Source: Sphingomonas sp. 8AM | GTDB lineage: Bacteria; Pseudomonadota; Alphaproteobacteria; Sphingomonadales; Sphingomonadaceae | DNA length: 64,000 nt | Direction of reading: 5' to 3' | Assembly: GCF_902506455.1 (NCBI RefSeq) | Contig: NZ_LR733844.1 | Location: 889,268 to 953,267 of the forward strand | In this document: piece by piece, positions 43,964 through 52,826 of the stretch | Position numbering within the stretch: position 1 is the stretch's first letter | Layout of the letters: every line of letters starts with the position of its first letter | Program-made: the position numbers and the translations under genes | The notes under the pieces: model-generated | Database searches by the model: none | Seen by the model: only the letters and a program-made list of their open reading frames with translations | Told to the model about the DNA's origin: nothing

Positions 43964-45367
43964 TCACGCCCCGGCGGGCAGCGGCGCCGCGGCGGGTTCG
44001 TCGCCGGTGTCGTCCTCGATCGCCCGACGCGCCGCCCGTGCCTCGCGCCGCGCGCGCGCGGCATCGGCGTTGACCTGCTCGGCGATCCCGATGCCGAGGC
44101 CCAGATAGAGGAACATCACATATTGCACCGGGAAGATCACGAACGCCCATTCGTAATTCAGGTGCAATCCGGCGGTGAGCAAGGTCATGCCCAGACCGAT
44201 CAGCACGTCGCCACGCCGGTCGCTGCGATGGCGGAAGGCGGTGCGCAACATCGTGAACAAGCCGCCGCCGATCATCATCACGACGAAGACGATACTGACC
44301 ACCCCGGTCTCCGCCATGACCAGCAGGTAGCTGTTATGGACGTTGGTCGACCGGCTGCCCTGCGACGCGACCACGCCGGCGCGGGCGGAATAGCCGTCGA
44401 CGTTGCTGACGACGACGTAGCTGTTCGCGCCGATGCCGGCCGGGTGATCGCCGATCATCGCCCAGGCGGCGCGCTTGAACGCCTGTCGCTCGGAGTCGCT
44501 GCTCTCGACATTGTTGTGGCTGGTGCGCTCGCCGATCATCCGGAGCGCGAACGGGGTGGCGCACAATACCGCGACCGCCGCCAGCGCGGTCATCGTCCGC
44601 TTGCGCGGCGTCCACCGCCACAGGCTCGACACCATCAGCACGCCGCCCATCCCGATCGCGCCGAACCCGATCGTGGCGCGCGAGGCGGTGAACAGGTCGA
44701 TCAGCAACGCCACCACCGGTCCGGCCTTGGCATACCAGCCGCGGCCGCCGGACAGCAGGATCACCAGCGCCGGCAAGGCGACGAGATTGGTCATCAGCCC
44801 GAGCAGATTCTGCGCACCGAACGTGCCCACGGCCTGCAGGACGCCCGCAAAATGCTGCTGCACCGAGAAGAACAGCTGCAGAAGCAGCGCGGCGACCCCG
44901 CCCGCGACGACCGCGGGCACGATGCGCGGCGTGGTCGAGAGCCGCAGTGCCGCCAGATATACCAGCAACATCCGCATGAGTTGAACCGCATAGCCCAGCG
45001 CGGCGAGCTTATCGATCGCCCAGGTGACGGTGAGCGTCGTCAGCACGATGTAGCTCACGAACGCCCAGAGATAGGGCGCGCTTTTGAGCCGGCGCGGCGT
45101 CGCGATCAGGATCGCCACCGCCAGCGAGTCGATCAGCGAAACCTCGATGCCCTTGGTATGCCCCGGCCAATAGGGGAAGGATACCGGCGCGATATAGAGG
45201 TGCAGATACGACAGCAGGAACGGCAGCGCACCGAAGGCAAAGCCGAAGATCGGCCGGTAGCGTGGCTGTCGCGCATATTGGACGAAGAGCGGACAAAGAC
45301 CCAGCAGAAGGGCGAGCAAAACCCATTTCAAGGCGTGTGTCTCCGCGACCGGGGCGGGCGGGTGCAC
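43964..45367 (-). CDS. O-antigen ligase family membrane protein
   Basis: The 467-residue protein has about eleven membrane helices and one large periplasmic loop near residues 275-345, as in the O-antigen ligase and Wzy family (WaaL-like). The loop holds ASQGSRSTNVHNSYL, where the His and Arg match the family's catalytic region. It probably joins or polymerises surface glycan. The C-terminal tail is charged and ends PLPAGA. The start is a GTG at 45367; the acyltransferase gene is divergent from it. Confidence 0.8.
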   Translation of the reverse strand: MHPPAPVAETHALKWVLLALLLGLCPLFVQYARQPRYRPIFGFAFGALPFLLSYLHLYIAPVSFPYWPGHTKGIEVSLIDSLAVAILIATPRRLKSAPYLWAFVSYIVLTTLTVTWAIDKLAALGYAVQLMRMLLVYLAALRLSTTPRIVPAVVAGGVAALLLQLFFSVQQHFAGVLQAVGTFGAQNLLGLMTNLVALPALVILLSGGRGWYAKAGPVVALLIDLFTASRATIGFGAIGMGGVLMVSSLWRWTPRKRTMTALAAVAVLCATPFALRMIGERTSHNNVESSDSERQAFKRAAWAMIGDHPAGIGANSYVVVSNVDGYSARAGVVASQGSRSTNVHNSYLLVMAETGVVSIVFVVMMIGGGLFTMLRTAFRHRSDRRGDVLIGLGMTLLTAGLHLNYEWAFVIFPVQYVMFLYLGLGIGIAEQVNADAARARREARAARRAIEDDTGDEPAAAPLPAGA

Positions 45368-45459
45368 ATCACCAGCCGGGCCCTGTCGATTTATTACCGC
45401 GTCAAGGAATCGTCGGTATAGCGGACCCGTTAAGAATCAAGCTGCATCGTGGGCGTTCC

Positions 45460-46626
45460 TTGGGCAAGACATCAGCATTGGCGCCGCGTTCCGGCGCGCG
45501 CGCGCGGCACGCCGACGGACCCGCCCCGCCCGTCGCCGCGACCCATTTCGACCTTTTGCAGGTCTTGCGCGGGCTTGCCGCGCTGTGGGTCGTGCTGTTC
45601 CATGTCTGGACACTGCAGAGCATCCGCACGCTGTACACCGCGATGCCCTCGCCCTGGCGCGAGGTCGTGTTCGACGACGGGCGCGGCGGGGTGGCGGTGT
45701 TCTTCGTGCTGAGCGGCTTCGTCATCGCGCACAGCCTGTGGGGCAAGCAGGTCGACGCGCGCTATGCCGGAACCTTCGCGATCCGTCGCAGCCTGCGCCT
45801 CGACCCGGCCTATTGGCTGTCGATCCCGCTCGCCTGGGGCGCGACCGCGGCAGTGGCGATGGCGCACGGCGCGCCGCTGCCATGGCCGTCGCCCGCCACC
45901 GTGATCGCGCATCTGCTGTATCTGCAGGAATTGCTCGGACTGCCCGACATCCAGATCGTCTACTGGACGCTGACCTACGAAGTGCAATTCTACCTCGTCA
46001 CGCTGCTGGGCGCCTGGGCGTGGTGCCGGGCGCGCTCGCGAGCGGGGCTGTTCCGGCAGATCGCCTGGCTGCTGCCCGCGGCGTTCATCCTCGTCGCGAT
46101 CGCCTCAAGCCTCGGTGACCAGCAATGGATGCCGCGCGGCGTATTCCTCAACTTCTGGTTCGCCTTCGCGGCCGGCGCGCTCGCCTATGCCGCCGGCTGG
46201 CGCCGCGTCGGCGCGGCGCCGCTCGTCGCGCTCGCGCTGATCGTCGCGATCGCGTTGTGGCGGGCGCCGGCGACGGCCGAGGTGTTCAACACCCCGGCGA
46301 TGCTCACGGCGGCCGGGCTGTTCGTCGCGGCGCGCGCGCACTGGCTCACCGCCGGCCGCGGGCAGCGCTGGCTGATCGGGCTCGGCGCGATCTCCTATTC
46401 GCTCTACCTCGTCCATTTGCCGATCCTGGTGATGAGCGGCAGTATCGTGCGGCGCGTGTTCGGTGACGGAGTGGTCGCTGATATCGGAAAGCTCGCTGCG
46501 TACCTGCTATTGTGTATCAGCGGTGCGACGCTGTTCTGGAGGACGGTGGAAGCGCCGACGCACCGGCTGGCGCAGCGCTACGGGCGGGGCCGGGCACGCG
46601 CGGCGGCGGTCGCGCCCGCCGCCTAG
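45460..46626 (+). CDS. Acyltransferase 3 family protein
   Basis: The protein has ten membrane helices and the family's start motif LLQVLRGLAALWVVLFHVW, with the catalytic His in LFHVW, and GFVIAHSLWG. Such proteins O-acetylate sugars of LPS or exopolysaccharide at the inner membrane. No ATG exists near the family start; TTG at 45460 (388 residues) is my best guess, TTG at 45478 is possible. Neither has a good ribosome-binding site. The tail ends in an Arg/Ala-rich stretch. It is divergent from the O-antigen ligase gene. Confidence 0.78.
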   Translation: MGKTSALAPRSGARARHADGPAPPVAATHFDLLQVLRGLAALWVVLFHVWTLQSIRTLYTAMPSPWREVVFDDGRGGVAVFFVLSGFVIAHSLWGKQVDARYAGTFAIRRSLRLDPAYWLSIPLAWGATAAVAMAHGAPLPWPSPATVIAHLLYLQELLGLPDIQIVYWTLTYEVQFYLVTLLGAWAWCRARSRAGLFRQIAWLLPAAFILVAIASSLGDQQWMPRGVFLNFWFAFAAGALAYAAGWRRVGAAPLVALALIVAIALWRAPATAEVFNTPAMLTAAGLFVAARAHWLTAGRGQRWLIGLGAISYSLYLVHLPILVMSGSIVRRVFGDGVVADIGKLAAYLLLCISGATLFWRTVEAPTHRLAQRYGRGRARAAAVAPAA

Positions 46627-46630
46627 TCAT

Positions 46631-46658
46631 CGCATCCCCGCCCGCGCGCGGCGATGCG
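46631..46658. terminator. Hairpin between convergent acyltransferase and tldD
   Basis: CGCATC and CCGC (46631-46641) pair with GCGG and GATGCG (46648-46658), with one unpaired C on each side. It lies five bases after the acyltransferase stop. There is no T-run. Confidence 0.35.
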
Positions 46659-46667
46659 GTGTCGCGA

Positions 46668-48083
46668 TCAGGCCGTCCCGCCCACCGTCAGCCCGTCGAT
46701 CAGCAGCGACGGCTGTCCGACGCCCGCCGGCACGCTCTGCCCGCCCTTGCCGCACACGCCGATTCCCTCGTCGAGCGCGAAGTCGTGACCGACGCCCAGT
46801 ACCCTGGTCAGCACGCTCGGCCCGTCGCCGATCAGCGTCGCGCCCTTGATCGGCGCGCCGATCTTGCCGTCCTCGATCCGGTACGCCTCGGTGCACGAGA
46901 AGGTGAACTTGCCCGAGACGATATCGACCTGCCCGCCGCCGAACGACTTGGCGAAGATGCCCTTCTTCACGCGGCTCAGCAGCTCGGCGGGATCGTCCTT
47001 GCCGGCCTTCATGAGGGTGTTGGTCATCCGCGGCATCGGCGCGTGCGCGAAGCTCTCGCGGCGGCCGTTACCAGTCGGCGCGACCCCCATCAGCCGCGCA
47101 TTGAGCCGGTCCTGCATATAGCCCTTGAGGATGCCGTCCTCGATCAGGATCGTCTCGGAGGTCGGCGTGCCCTCGTCGTCGATCGTCAGCGAGCCGCGCC
47201 GGTCGGCGATGCTGCCGTCGTCGACGATCGTCACCCCCGCCGCCGCGACGCGCTCGCCGATCCGGCCGGAGAAGGCCGAGGTGCCCTTGCGGTTGAAATC
47301 GCCCTCCAGCCCGTGGCCGATCGCCTCGTGGAGCAGCACGCCCGGCCAGCCCGGCCCGAGCAGCACCGTCATCTCGCCCGCGGGCGCGTCGACCGCCTCG
47401 AGATTGACCAGCGCCTGTGCCAGCGCCTCGTCGATCGCGCGGTTCCACATGTCGGGCGTCATCACACGGTCATAGAGATAGCGCCCGCCGACGCCGAACG
47501 ACCCGGTCTCGCGGCGTCCGTTCGCCTCGGCGACGATCGACACGTTGAGCCGCACCAGCGGCCGCACGTCGGTGGCGACGAAGCCGTCGGCGCGGACGAT
47601 CTCGACCACGCTCCACGTCCCCGACAGCCCGACCGACACCTGCGCGACGCGCGGATCGCGCGCGCGCGCCGCGGCGTCGATCGTCTGGCACAGGTTCACC
47701 TTGTCGGCGAACGGCACGAGATCGAGCGGATCCGCGTCGGTATAGAGGCGGTGGTTGGTGCGCGTCGGCGCGGCGGCCTTCGCCGCCAATGATGGGTCGA
47801 TCAGCGCCATCGTCTCGCCGGCGCGGCGGATCGCGGCCTCGCTCAGCTCATTGGCGTGCGCGAAGGCGGTCATCTCGCCCGACACCGCCCGCAGCCCGAA
47901 GCCGGCAGTGGTATCGTAGCTGGCGGTCTTCAGCCGCCCGTCGTCGAACCCGAACGCCTCGGCCTTGCGATATTGGAGGAACAGCTCGCCGTCATCGGCG
48001 CGCGCCAGCACATCGGCGGTGACGCGCTGCGCGGTCGCGGGATCGAGCGTGTCGCGGTACAGGAAGGAGCGGGGATCGGTCAT
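46668..48083 (-). CDS. tldD: Metalloprotease TldD
   Basis: The 471-residue protein has the zinc motif HEAIGHGLEGD near residue 250 and the C-terminal GGQVDIVSGKF and ALDEGIGVCGKGGQ stretches of the family. TldD works as a heterodimer with TldE (PmbA) to cut extended peptides, for example in maturing peptide antibiotics. TldE is not in the window. The ATG is followed by TDPRSFLY as in relatives. Confidence 0.93.
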   Translation of the reverse strand: MTDPRSFLYRDTLDPATAQRVTADVLARADDGELFLQYRKAEAFGFDDGRLKTASYDTTAGFGLRAVSGEMTAFAHANELSEAAIRRAGETMALIDPSLAAKAAAPTRTNHRLYTDADPLDLVPFADKVNLCQTIDAAARARDPRVAQVSVGLSGTWSVVEIVRADGFVATDVRPLVRLNVSIVAEANGRRETGSFGVGGRYLYDRVMTPDMWNRAIDEALAQALVNLEAVDAPAGEMTVLLGPGWPGVLLHEAIGHGLEGDFNRKGTSAFSGRIGERVAAAGVTIVDDGSIADRRGSLTIDDEGTPTSETILIEDGILKGYMQDRLNARLMGVAPTGNGRRESFAHAPMPRMTNTLMKAGKDDPAELLSRVKKGIFAKSFGGGQVDIVSGKFTFSCTEAYRIEDGKIGAPIKGATLIGDGPSVLTRVLGVGHDFALDEGIGVCGKGGQSVPAGVGQPSLLIDGLTVGGTA

Positions 48084-48135
48084 CGCCCCAAGATAGGCGC
48101 GCGCGGGTGGGGATGCCAGCGGTGGGATTGTCGGG

Positions 48136-48391
48136 GTTCACGCGGAGGCGCGGAGCACGCGGAGAGACGCGCGCCCGCGGCGCCGCTTCCGATCCGCGTC
48201 ATCCTTCCTTCGTCGCCCCGGACTTGATCCGGGGCCCCGCTTCTTCTCACCGGCAGACGGAAGAAGCGGGATCCCGGATCAAGTCCGGGATGACGGCATC
48301 TGCCAGTGGGGGGATGCCGATCCGCTTGACGTGTTCGCAAGCATGACGCCACAGGCGCGACACCTCTGCGCTCTCCGCGCCTCCGCGTGAC
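48136..48391. repeat. Nested inverted repeats filling a 342-base gap (family F copy 2 around B copy 2)
   Basis: Outer arms: GTTCACGCGGAGGCGCGGAG at 48136 pairs with CTCTCCGCGCCTCCGCGTGA near 48371-48390. This resembles the family F repeat at 35597 in its GAGGCGCGGAG pattern. Between the arms sits a complete family B element (48211-48295). No gene is visible between tldD (ends 48083) and the zinc-finger gene (from 48426). Confidence 0.8.
48211..48295. repeat. Inverted repeat, family B copy 2
   Basis: CGTCGCCCCGGACTTGATCC at 48211 pairs with GGATCAAGTCCGGGATGACG ending near 48294. CCCCGCTTCTTC and GAAGAAGCGGG form the inner stem. It is almost identical in both arms to the copy at 31896. Confidence 0.85.
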
Positions 48392-48425
48392 ATCATTCTA
48401 CGCCGCCGCGCGGCGGAAAGCGACG

Positions 48426-48662
48426 TTATTGCGGGCTGGCACCGTCGGGAATGTCGGGCAGCTTGCTGTGATCCACGCCGTCTGCCGGTCCACCGATCAG
48501 CACGAAGCGCCGGTCGCAATAGCCGCAATCGACATAGCCATGCTCGTCGATCTGCAACCACACGCGCGGGTGGCCGAGCGCCGCGCCGCCCGGAATGTCG
48601 GTTGCGCCGTCGCAGGCGACGCGGGCGGAGGAGGTGCGGACGAGTTCGGACGGCGGGCGCAT
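48426..48662 (-). CDS. Zinc-finger CHCC domain protein
   Basis: The 78-residue protein carries the CHCC zinc set: Cys17, His31 in GHPRVWLQID, and the pair in CGYCDRRF (46 and 49). This is the NDUFS6-like family; in alphaproteobacteria the small form is a likely complex I-associated or stand-alone zinc protein. It has an intact Arg-Phe-Val core after the last Cys. It is divergent from the ABC ATPase gene, with 81 bases between starts. Confidence 0.85.
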   Translation of the reverse strand: MRPPSELVRTSSARVACDGATDIPGGAALGHPRVWLQIDEHGYVDCGYCDRRFVLIGGPADGVDHSKLPDIPDGASPQ

Positions 48663-48743
48663 GGGCAGGCGATTAGCAAGGCGGCGGCGACGAAACAATC
48701 CTCCGTTATTGGCTTCCGTCGCCGGCACGCCTATCGCCGCCGC

Positions 48744-49685
48744 ATGACCGAAGCAGCGATCTCGATCCGCGACCTGTGCAAGACCTACGCCGGGGTAAAG
48801 GGCGGTGCGCCGAAGCGCGCGCTGGACGGCGTGACGTTCGAGGTGCCGCGCGGCAGCATCTTCGGGCTGCTGGGACCGAATGGCGCGGGCAAGTCGACGC
48901 TGATCAACATCCTCGCCGGGCTGGTCAACAAGACCAGCGGCGCGGCCACGATATGGGGCTTCGACATCGACGAACACCCGCGCAACGCCAAGGCGTCGAT
49001 CGGGATCGTCAATCAGGAGATCCTGTTCGACCCGTTTTTCACGCCGCTCGAGACGCTGGAGATCCAGGCGGGACTGTACGGCGTGCCGAAGAAGGAGCGC
49101 CGCAGCATGGAGCTGCTCCGCGCGGTGCATCTTGAGGACAAGGCCAATGCTTACGCCCGAACGCTGTCGGGCGGCATGAAGCGGCGGCTGATGGTCGCCA
49201 AGGCAATGGTCCACACGCCGCCGGTGCTGGTGCTCGACGAGCCGACCGCGGGCGTCGACATCGAGCTGCGCCAGCAATTGTGGACCTATGTCCGCAGCCT
49301 CAACGACGCGGGGGTGACGGTGGTGCTGACCACGCATTACCTCGAAGAGGCCGAGGAATTGTGCGACCGGATCGCGATCATTAATCACGGCCGCGTGATC
49401 GCCAACTCGCCGACCGCCGAACTGCTCGGCAAGGCGCAGGAGAAGATCGTCGCGGTGACGGTCGACCGCGACGTCACCGCGCTGCCGGATAACGATTGTT
49501 TCGGGAAGGTCGCGCTGAAAGGCACGCGGACGCTCGAGATCACCTACGCCAAGGACCGCGTCAACGCCGGCGAGGTGCTGGGGGCGATCCAGCGCGACGG
49601 CTACGGGATCGTCGATGTCAGCACCAAGGAAGCCGATCTGGAGGACGTGTTCCTCAACCTGACCCGCGCCGCCAACGCGGGCTGA
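48744..49685 (+). CDS. ABC transporter ATP-binding protein (YadG/drug-export type)
   Basis: The 313-residue ATPase has Walker A GPNGAGKS near residue 46, signature LSGGMKRRLMVAK, Walker B VLVLDEPTAGVD and the H-loop TTHYLEEAE. The extra C-terminal 80 residues fit the YadG/CcmA-type exporters. Such ATPases pair with a permease (YadH type) usually just downstream; here repeats and a DUF1080 gene follow instead. The ATG at 48744 has no strong ribosome-binding site. Confidence 0.9.
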   Translation: MTEAAISIRDLCKTYAGVKGGAPKRALDGVTFEVPRGSIFGLLGPNGAGKSTLINILAGLVNKTSGAATIWGFDIDEHPRNAKASIGIVNQEILFDPFFTPLETLEIQAGLYGVPKKERRSMELLRAVHLEDKANAYARTLSGGMKRRLMVAKAMVHTPPVLVLDEPTAGVDIELRQQLWTYVRSLNDAGVTVVLTTHYLEEAEELCDRIAIINHGRVIANSPTAELLGKAQEKIVAVTVDRDVTALPDNDCFGKVALKGTRTLEITYAKDRVNAGEVLGAIQRDGYGIVDVSTKEADLEDVFLNLTRAANAG

Positions 49686-49690
49686 TTTTT

Positions 49691-49730
49691 CGTCGCCCCG
49701 GACTTGATCCGGCGCCCCGCTTCTTTCTTC
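49691..49730. repeat. Left arm of family B
   Basis: CGTCGCCCCGGACTTGATCC followed by CCCCGCTTCTTTCTTC matches the left arm of the B elements, with no matching right arm. It lies five bases after the ABC ATPase stop. Confidence 0.7.
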
Positions 49731-49756
49731 GTCGCAGCCGACCGATACGCTCGCCA

Positions 49757-49832
49757 CGTCATTGCGAGCGCAGCGAAGCAATCCAGAGCGTCCTGGTCGG
49801 GCTCTGGACTGCTTCGCTACGCTCGCAATGAC
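49757..49832. repeat. Inverted repeat, family A copy 3
   Basis: CGTCATTGCGAGCGCAGCGA at 49757 pairs with the inverse arm ending GCTCGCAATGAC at 49832, with CCAGAGC and GCTCTGG inside. It fills most of the gap between the ABC ATPase and the DUF1080 protein. Confidence 0.85.
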
Positions 49833-49940
49833 AGGTGGCGGGGCCGCGGACATGGATCCGGGGGGCGACCTTGGTCGTAAGCCGTTGTTGCGGCACCTCG
49901 ATCCTGCGATATCCCCGCGCAAGCGTAGGGGAGGGCACCG

Positions 49941-50870
49941 ATGAACATCATCCTGCTGGCAGCAGCGATTGCGCAGGCCGCGGCGCCCGCGCCGTCAACG
50001 GTCGAGCAGGCCCGCGCGATCGTCGGCGACGCGCCCACGACCCCGCAGACCCTCGTCCTCACCGACGTCCCCAAGCCGACGGGCCCTGCGCGTGCGCTGT
50101 TCAACGGCCGCGACCTGTCCGGCTGGCAGCCGTGGCTCGGCTATCCCGACCCATCCGTGACTTATCGGGACAAGCCCGGCGCGACCCCGATCGGCCGCTC
50201 GCGCTCCACCGCGGGCGACTTCGCGGTCAAGCCGATCGACGGCAAGCCGGCCATGTGGGTCAAGGGCGAAATTTGGGGCGCGCTGGTCCATGACGCCGAC
50301 CTGCGCGATTATCACCTGCGGCTCGAATATCGCTGGGGCGACAAGCGCTGGGCACCGCGCGCCGACCAGCCGCCCAACAACGGCTTGCTGTACCATACGC
50401 ATGGTACGCCCGGCACGGTGTTCGGGACGTGGCAGCCGTCGGTCGAGTTCGAGATCATGAAGGGGTCGACCGGCATGGCGGTCGCGGTCGGGCGCGACGT
50501 CCGCATCCGCACCACGGCCGCGCTCGACCCGGCGCTGATCTCGCCGCCGGTGCGCTACCGGATGGGCGGCAAGCCGGTCGAGATCGTCAACGGCTCGCTG
50601 ATCTGGAACGTCGAGAACGCGCGCGATGCCGAGCGGCCGGCGGGGCAGTGGAACGTGCTCGACCTGTATGTGCTCGGCGACCGCGCGGTGCATGTCGTCA
50701 ACGGCGTGCCGGTGATGGTGGTCGAGGGGCTGGCGACGGTCGGCGGCGGTGGGGTCCGCACGCCGCTGACGCACGGGCACGTCCAGTTGCAGTCGGAAGG
50801 CGCGGAGACGTGGTTCCGCAGCGTGACCGTCGAGCCGATCGACCGGCTGCCGACGGTGGTGGCGCGGTAG
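49941..50870 (+). CDS. DUF1080 (3-keto-disaccharide hydrolase-like) protein
   Basis: The 309-residue protein has a signal peptide (ending AQAAAP) and the concanavalin-like beta-sandwich of DUF1080. Family features are FNGRDLSGWQPW near 57, EYRWGDKRW near 130, NNGLLYH and QPSVEFEIMKG. Related proteins cut 3-keto-glycosides in sugar catabolism or bind glycans. It has GGGGAGGG before the ATG. It is 35 kb from the GH43 gene, so a shared pathway is not supported. Confidence 0.82.
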   Translation: MNIILLAAAIAQAAAPAPSTVEQARAIVGDAPTTPQTLVLTDVPKPTGPARALFNGRDLSGWQPWLGYPDPSVTYRDKPGATPIGRSRSTAGDFAVKPIDGKPAMWVKGEIWGALVHDADLRDYHLRLEYRWGDKRWAPRADQPPNNGLLYHTHGTPGTVFGTWQPSVEFEIMKGSTGMAVAVGRDVRIRTTAALDPALISPPVRYRMGGKPVEIVNGSLIWNVENARDAERPAGQWNVLDLYVLGDRAVHVVNGVPVMVVEGLATVGGGGVRTPLTHGHVQLQSEGAETWFRSVTVEPIDRLPTVVAR

Positions 50871-50882
50871 ACCCTCCACATT

Positions 50883-50976
50883 CGTCATCCCCGCGAAGGC
50901 GGGGATCCAGACCCGCAGGTTTTCGCAAGAGCCGAAACGTCTGAGGTTCTGGATTCCCGCCTTCGCGGGAATGACG
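50883..50976. repeat. Inverted repeat, family C copy 2
   Basis: CGTCATCCCCGCGAAGGCGG at 50883 pairs with CCGCCTTCGCGGGAATGACG ending at 50976. The 38-base centre has GGTTTTCGCAAGAG. It lies 12 bases after the DUF1080 stop and before nadB. Confidence 0.85.
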
Positions 50977-51100
50977 AGAGGGAAGAAGCAAACATCTGTC
51001 CCTCACGGCCTGATCTATGCCACATGATCGTCATGTACCCCGTGCCCGCCGCAAGAACCCGCCAGCGTCTCAACATTCGCAACATTCGCGGGCGCGCCGC

Positions 51101-52681
51101 ATGACGACCAGCGATGTCCTGATCGTCGGCTCCGGCGCGGCCGGGCTCACCGCGGCGCTCAACCTCGCCGACCGCTTCAAGGTGACCGTGCTCGCCAAGG
51201 GCGCGCTCAACGAAGGGTCGACCGCCTGGGCGCAGGGCGGGATCGCCGCGGTGCTCGAACCCGGCGACACGTTCGAGCATCATGTCGAGGACACGATGGT
51301 CGCCGGCGCCGGGCTCAACGACCGCGCGATCGTCGAGTTCGTGGTCGAGCGTGCACCCGCCGCGATCGGGCGGCTGCGCGCGCTGGGCGTGCCGTTCGCG
51401 GAGGAGAAGGGCGCGCTGCACCTGACGCGCGAAGGCGGGCATTCGCACCGCCGCATCGTCCATGTCGCCGACGCGACCGGCTGGGCGGTGCAGGAAGCGC
51501 TGCAACGCGCCGCCGAGGCGCACCCCAACATCACGCTCGTCCCCGATCAGGTCGCGATCGACCTCGCTACCAGCCGGCACGAGGAGCGCTATTCGGGCGC
51601 AGGCAACGTCTGGGGCGTTTATGCGATCGACCGCCGCACCGGCGCGGTCGGGCTGCACACCGCGCGCGCGACGATCCTCGCCACCGGCGGGGCGGGGCGG
51701 ACCTATCTGTTCTCGACCGCGCCGCGCGGCGCGACCGGCGACGGGATCGCGATGGCGTGGCGTGCTGGCGCGCGCGTCGCGAACATGGAATTCATGCAAT
51801 TCCACCCGACCTGCCTCTATCATCTGGAGGTCAAGAACTTCCTCATCACCGAGGCGGTGCGCGGCGAGGGCGGGCGGCTCATCAACCCGACCACCGGCAA
51901 GCGCTTCATGCCCTATTACGATGCCGAGCGGCTGGAGCTGGCGCCGCGCGACGTGGTGGCGCGCGCGATCGACGCCGAGATCAAGCGCTATGGGCTCGAC
52001 TTCGTCCATCTCGACATCAGCCACATGCCCGCCGATTTCGTGCGCGGGCATTTCCCGAACATCTACGAGAAGCTGAAGGGGCTGGGGATCGACATGACCG
52101 TCGCGCCGATCCCGGTGGTGCCGGCGCAGCATTACACCTGCGGCGGGATCATGGTCGATCGCGACGGGCGCACCGATCTGCCCGGGCTCTATGCGGCGGG
52201 CGAGTGCACGCAATCGGGGCTGCATGGCGCAAACCGGCTGGCGTCAAACTCGCTGCTCGAATGTTTTGTGTTCGGCGAGGCGGCGGCGCAGCACATTGCG
52301 GAATGCTGGGACACATTGCCCCAGGTACCTGCGATCCGGGCGTGGGACGAAAGCCGCGTCACCGATTCCGACGAGGAAGTGGTCATCAAGCAGAACTGGA
52401 CCGAAATCCGACGCTTCATGTGGAATTACGTCGGGATCGTCCGCACCACCAAGCGGCTGGAGCGCGCCCGGCACCGCATCGATCTGCTGCGTAGCGAGAT
52501 CGAGGATTATTACGGGCATTTCCGCGTCACCCCCGATCTGATCGAGCTGCGCAACCTGCTCCAGACCGCCGATCTGATCGTCCGCTCGGCGCTGCACCGC
52601 CACGAAAGCCGCGGGCTGCATTACACGCTCGACTATCCCGAATTGCGCGACCCGCCGGTCGATACGGTGCTGGTGCCGTGA
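51101..52681 (+). CDS. nadB: L-aspartate oxidase NadB
   Basis: The 526-residue FAD enzyme turns L-aspartate into iminoaspartate, the first step of NAD synthesis. It shows the FAD loop VGSGAAGLTAAL at 8-19, STAWAQGGIAA near 45, and the C-terminal GLHGANRLASNSLLE used by the succinate dehydrogenase flavoprotein family. NadA and NadC are not adjacent. The ATG follows GGGCGCGCCGC; the start is supported by the family. Confidence 0.95.
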   Translation: MTTSDVLIVGSGAAGLTAALNLADRFKVTVLAKGALNEGSTAWAQGGIAAVLEPGDTFEHHVEDTMVAGAGLNDRAIVEFVVERAPAAIGRLRALGVPFAEEKGALHLTREGGHSHRRIVHVADATGWAVQEALQRAAEAHPNITLVPDQVAIDLATSRHEERYSGAGNVWGVYAIDRRTGAVGLHTARATILATGGAGRTYLFSTAPRGATGDGIAMAWRAGARVANMEFMQFHPTCLYHLEVKNFLITEAVRGEGGRLINPTTGKRFMPYYDAERLELAPRDVVARAIDAEIKRYGLDFVHLDISHMPADFVRGHFPNIYEKLKGLGIDMTVAPIPVVPAQHYTCGGIMVDRDGRTDLPGLYAAGECTQSGLHGANRLASNSLLECFVFGEAAAQHIAECWDTLPQVPAIRAWDESRVTDSDEEVVIKQNWTEIRRFMWNYVGIVRTTKRLERARHRIDLLRSEIEDYYGHFRVTPDLIELRNLLQTADLIVRSALHRHESRGLHYTLDYPELRDPPVDTVLVP

Positions 52682-52826
52682 CCCCCGGGGAGTCAGCCGG
52701 TTGACCGACGCCGACTCGACTCGTCGCGCGCTGGCTGGCGGTCGTCGCAAGGACGAGTCGCGGGGGTATGCGCCCGCCGGCCCGACCGGCACAGCCGTGG
52801 ATCAGGCAGGGGTGACGGCGGCGGAC

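Noticed and set aside
43820..45421. A plus-strand frame opposite the O-antigen ligase
   Set aside because: Same kind of shadow; hydrophobic membrane codons read in reverse give Gln/His/Arg-rich products.
52701..52826. TTG-initiated longer form of the beta-lactamase-fold protein
   Set aside because: The extra 42 residues would bury the lipobox signal, which works only from the ATG at 52827.
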